A DNA stretch of 14,422 bases from Candidatus Bipolaricaulota bacterium (GTDB taxonomy: Bacteria; Bipolaricaulota; Bipolaricaulia; RBG-16-55-9). The DNA is taken from assembly GCA_018609825.1 (NCBI GenBank), contig JAHEOA010000178.1, forward strand, positions 1 to 14,422, read 5' to 3'. Made by a program: the position numbers and the translations under genes. Shown here piece by piece: positions 11,729-14,422 of this stretch (within the stretch, counting starts at the first letter, position 1; every line of letters starts with the position of its first letter). The notes beneath the pieces are model-generated. The model made no database searches, was not told where the DNA came from, and saw only the letters and a list, made by a program, of their open reading frames with translations.

Positions 11729-14422
11729 ATGCCCCGTGTCGCCGCGCCGCTGCTGCTCGCGCTCGCCATCGTCCTTATCGGGGCCGTGAGCGCATCCGCC
11801 CAAGTCGAGGTCTCCGCCGTCTCGGATCGCCAGACCGCGTCGCCGGGCGACTTTGTCACCGCCGTCTTCGAGGTGCGCAACGCGGGCAGCTCGACGACGA
11901 CGTTCGCGTTGGAGCTTGACCTGCCCGCCGGCCTCATCCCCTTGGCGCCCCCTCGCTCGGTGACGCTCGGGCCGGGGGAATCGGAACGGCTGTTCGCCTC
12001 CCTCAACGTCACCAACCGAGCCGAGGCCGGCGCCGTCGACGTCACGTTGACGGCCATCGCTCGCGACGACCCCGACGTGCGCGATTCGGCCACGGTCGTG
12101 ATGGAGATCGAAGCCCAGCCGTCGCTCGCGATCAACCCGCCCGGCGCCCGCCAGGTCCTGCCCGGCGAGACAACCACGCTGACGTTCGAGGTGGTCAACC
12201 GCGGCAACGTCATCGACCGGGCGGTGTTGGAGGCCCGCTCGCTGCGCGACTTTGACACGGATGTCTCGCCGTCGACGGCCGAGCTGTTGCCCGGGGAGTC
12301 GATAAGCGTCGTGGTCCGCGTGACCGTTCCGGAGGACGCCGAGCCGGGGCGGGATCGCGTGCGACTCACGGCCCGATCCGCGCGGTTTGAGACCGAGACG
12401 ACGTTGAGAGCCGACTTGACCGTCCTGCCGCCGTCCCCGCGAGCCGTGAGCCGGGACCTGTCGCTGAGCGTGCCGAGCGTGTGGCGGATCAGCGAGACGA
12501 CGACCGACGACGATCCGATCGACGCGACGTCCGTGATCTCGGGCGACGCGCTCTTCGGCGAGGGGAGCCGCTTCAGCTACCGCGTCGAAGTGGCGGATCC
12601 CGTCAGCGTCGAGACGCTGCGTGCCCAGCTCCAACGGCCGCGCTATGAGATTGCGCTGGGCGCTGTGAACGTGTCGCTGAGCGAGCTGATCGGCCTCGAG
12701 GGTCGCGGCGCCCGACTGGCCGTTCGATCCGGGTTGCACGATGCGACCGGAGCGACGGTGGCCTCGGCGCGCGACCTCGACACAGGCGAAGGGAACGTCG
12801 GCGCGCGGGCGGCCCTCCAGGGGTCGGATTGGCTCGCGGCCTTGGCCGGGCGGCGCCGCACGGACGCCCAGCGGTCGACGGTCGGCGTCTCGCTGCTGCG
12901 GCTGCCCGTGACCGACCCGGCGCTGCAGGTGGACGGGGCCTTCAGCCGCGATACGGACGGCGTGGACAGCGCGTTTGTGGTCCGCGGCGACGCGGAACTG
13001 GCCCCGTTCGTTGTCGACGCGGAGCTGGCGCGGGCCGGGCCCAACTTCCTCGGGACGATGGCGGACGAGCTCCGCGTCTCGCTGCAGCCCGGCGTGCGCT
13101 TCGACGACGCCCACGTCAGCGGGATCTTCCAATGGGAGCGCGACGGACTGGGGACGGCGTCCACTCAGACCGGCACGTCCGAGACGCGGATCGGCGCCAA
13201 CGCCCGCCTGGCGATCGACCCGCTGCCGGTCGTGACCGCCCAAGTCGACTACGAACGGACATCGACCCTCGGCACGCCCGAGCTGACCGACCGCGCCGTC
13301 TTTACCGCCGAGGCCCGCGCGTCGAAGACGTTCGGCCCGTTGACGCTGGCGGCGCACGTCCTCCGCGAGGTCAACGACGATCGCCTGGCGGGGACGCTGA
13401 TCGAGCGCTCGGGGTGGCGAACGGAAGCCGAACTGCGCCTGCCGGGCGCGCTGCTTTTGGCCCGGCTCGGCATGGCCACGGACGTGGACGCCGACACAGG
13501 GGCCATCGACGAGCGAACCCTGACGGCGCTTCTGAGCGCCGATTGGGACTTCGAGGCCTTCGAGGCCGGCTTCAGCGTGGCGCGCGATCGCGGCGAGACC
13601 CGTTTCTCCGCCGCCGTCGACGGCGATGTCGGCCGGTGGTCGTGGGCCACCGACGGAAGCGTCACGCTGGACGACGACGATCCCAATCGGTTCCGGCTCA
13701 ATCTGACCGCGGGCCTCGACTTCACGCTGCCGGTGTCGTTCATCCAGGTCAACGGGCAGGTCGAAGGCCACGTCTTCGTGGACGCCAACGGCAACGGGAT
13801 CCGCGATTCCGACGAGCCCGGCGTCTCGGATCTCTCGCTCGAATTGGATGGGGCCCAGGCGCGTACCGACGCGGACGGGTTCTATCGCTTTCCGCCCACT
13901 GAGCCGGGCACCTACGAGCTCGCGCTCGGCGTCCTGCCGGCCACGCTGGAGCGTGTCACCGAAGGCCCGCGCCGCGTGACGCTGAGGGCCGGGCAACGCC
14001 GCACGATCAACGTCCCGTTGGTGCCGGTCGCCAGCATCCGCGTGACGGCCTTCAACGATGCCGACGAGGACGGGACGCAAGACGCCGATGAGACGGGCCT
14101 GGGCGACGTTCGCGTCCAAGCCGTGGGCCCGGACGCGCAGACCCGCGGGGCGCGCACCGGAGCCAACGGCATAGCCGCGCTCCGTGGACTGTCGCCCGGA
14201 CAGTGGCGCGTCGCGGTCGTGACCGGGACGCTGCCGGAGCAATTCGAGCTGACGACCCCCGGCGAGCGTGTCGTCGACGTCGAGCCGGGCGAACGGGCGG
14301 ACGTCGCCTTCGGGGCCGTCGAACGGGAGCCAATGGTGAGGTTCTCCCCCACGGCCGACTTCTCCATCCGCCCGGCGGACCCCGATGTCGGGGACCCCGT
14401 GACGTTCGACGGCAGCGCCTCC
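11729..14422 (+). CDS. Large secreted multidomain surface protein (partial at the right edge)
   Basis: Open frame to the window end, 898 residues visible, no stop. Signal peptide 1-24 (likely cut after ASA). Residues 25-128 and 131-234 are two CARDB/NEW3-like beta-sandwich repeats (PGDFVTAVFEVRNAG and PGETTTLTFEVVNRGN). Residues 245-670 are long alternating polar/hydrophobic strands without cysteines, resembling an outer-membrane beta-barrel or a beta-rich sheet; I do not recognise a family. Two SdrD-B/carboxypeptidase-regulatory-like domains follow: 677-765 (VFVDANGNGIRDSDEPGV, then TDADGFYRF) and 768-862 (AFNDADEDGTQDADETGL). A PKD domain begins near 874 (ADFSIRPADPDVGDPVTFD). GGAG lies 4 nt before the ATG; the ATG at 11719 is out of frame. 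It probably sits on the cell surface, and may be co-transcribed with the gene 95 bp upstream. Confidence 0.82.
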   Translation, partial: MPRVAAPLLLALAIVLIGAVSASAQVEVSAVSDRQTASPGDFVTAVFEVRNAGSSTTTFALELDLPAGLIPLAPPRSVTLGPGESERLFASLNVTNRAEAGAVDVTLTAIARDDPDVRDSATVVMEIEAQPSLAINPPGARQVLPGETTTLTFEVVNRGNVIDRAVLEARSLRDFDTDVSPSTAELLPGESISVVVRVTVPEDAEPGRDRVRLTARSARFETETTLRADLTVLPPSPRAVSRDLSLSVPSVWRISETTTDDDPIDATSVISGDALFGEGSRFSYRVEVADPVSVETLRAQLQRPRYEIALGAVNVSLSELIGLEGRGARLAVRSGLHDATGATVASARDLDTGEGNVGARAALQGSDWLAALAGRRRTDAQRSTVGVSLLRLPVTDPALQVDGAFSRDTDGVDSAFVVRGDAELAPFVVDAELARAGPNFLGTMADELRVSLQPGVRFDDAHVSGIFQWERDGLGTASTQTGTSETRIGANARLAIDPLPVVTAQVDYERTSTLGTPELTDRAVFTAEARASKTFGPLTLAAHVLREVNDDRLAGTLIERSGWRTEAELRLPGALLLARLGMATDVDADTGAIDERTLTALLSADWDFEAFEAGFSVARDRGETRFSAAVDGDVGRWSWATDGSVTLDDDDPNRFRLNLTAGLDFTLPVSFIQVNGQVEGHVFVDANGNGIRDSDEPGVSDLSLELDGAQARTDADGFYRFPPTEPGTYELALGVLPATLERVTEGPRRVTLRAGQRRTINVPLVPVASIRVTAFNDADEDGTQDADETGLGDVRVQAVGPDAQTRGARTGANGIAALRGLSPGQWRVAVVTGTLPEQFELTTPGERVVDVEPGERADVAFGAVEREPMVRFSPTADFSIRPADPDVGDPVTFDGSAS

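Noticed and set aside
11714..14242. 842-codon open frame on the - strand at the right end
   Set aside because: Its translation is a low-complexity Arg/Gly/Asp-rich shadow. The + strand frame has a signal peptide, recognisable SdrD-B and PKD modules and a Shine-Dalgarno.

Overview
This is a GC-rich bacterial segment. It carries a membrane-bound uptake [NiFe]-hydrogenase with part of its maturation machinery, followed by a cyclic-di-GMP-controlled regulatory gene and then two secreted modular proteins. Tat export, a c-type cytochrome and a GEMM-I (c-di-GMP-I) riboswitch point to a Bacteria genome, probably with an oxidised periplasm or outer cell face. GTG starts are common and genes are tightly overlapped. 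I cannot name the phylum from sequence alone. Duplicated cohesin-like/dockerin-like modules and SdrD-B/PKD surface proteins suggest an environmental, possibly uncultured lineage.

Layout. Positions 1-1983 (+) hold the 3' part of hypF and a membrane-anchored JAMM/MPN-type putative metalloprotease. Positions 1991-6553 (-) form one compact operon, read right to left: Tat-exported hydrogenase small subunit, large subunit, cytochrome b, maturation endopeptidase, and a membrane-anchored mono-haem cytochrome c. Its genes overlap or lie 1 bp apart. A 174-bp divergent region with a strong dyad separates this operon from hypC-hypD-hypE (+, 6728-9162). At 9275-9488 a promoter with a perfect TATAAT box leads directly into a c-di-GMP-I riboswitch. 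Its 3' P1 strand can alternatively pair with a strong Shine-Dalgarno, then comes a 21-codon leader ORF whose stop overlaps the start of the next gene. That gene encodes a small protein with a ribbon-helix-helix DNA-binding domain and two 24-residue MshEN c-di-GMP-binding motifs. A structured 304-bp leader region follows, then a secreted protein with two cohesin-like/dockerin-like units. The window ends inside a very large secreted protein with CARDB/NEW3-like, barrel-like, SdrD-B-like and PKD modules.

How the genes work together. HypC, HypD, HypE and HypF build and insert the Fe(CN)2CO group. The M52 endopeptidase trims the 15-residue tail of the large subunit. The mature heterodimer is exported by Tat, anchored by the small-subunit C-terminal helix, and passes electrons from H2 to the cytochrome b and possibly the cytochrome c. 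hypA and hypB are not in the window.

The most unusual element is the c-di-GMP circuit. An aptamer that by inspection looks like a translational ON switch controls a protein that itself looks like a c-di-GMP-responsive DNA-binding protein, so one second messenger is read twice. Its position directly upstream of surface-protein genes suggests, as inference only, control of surface or matrix functions.
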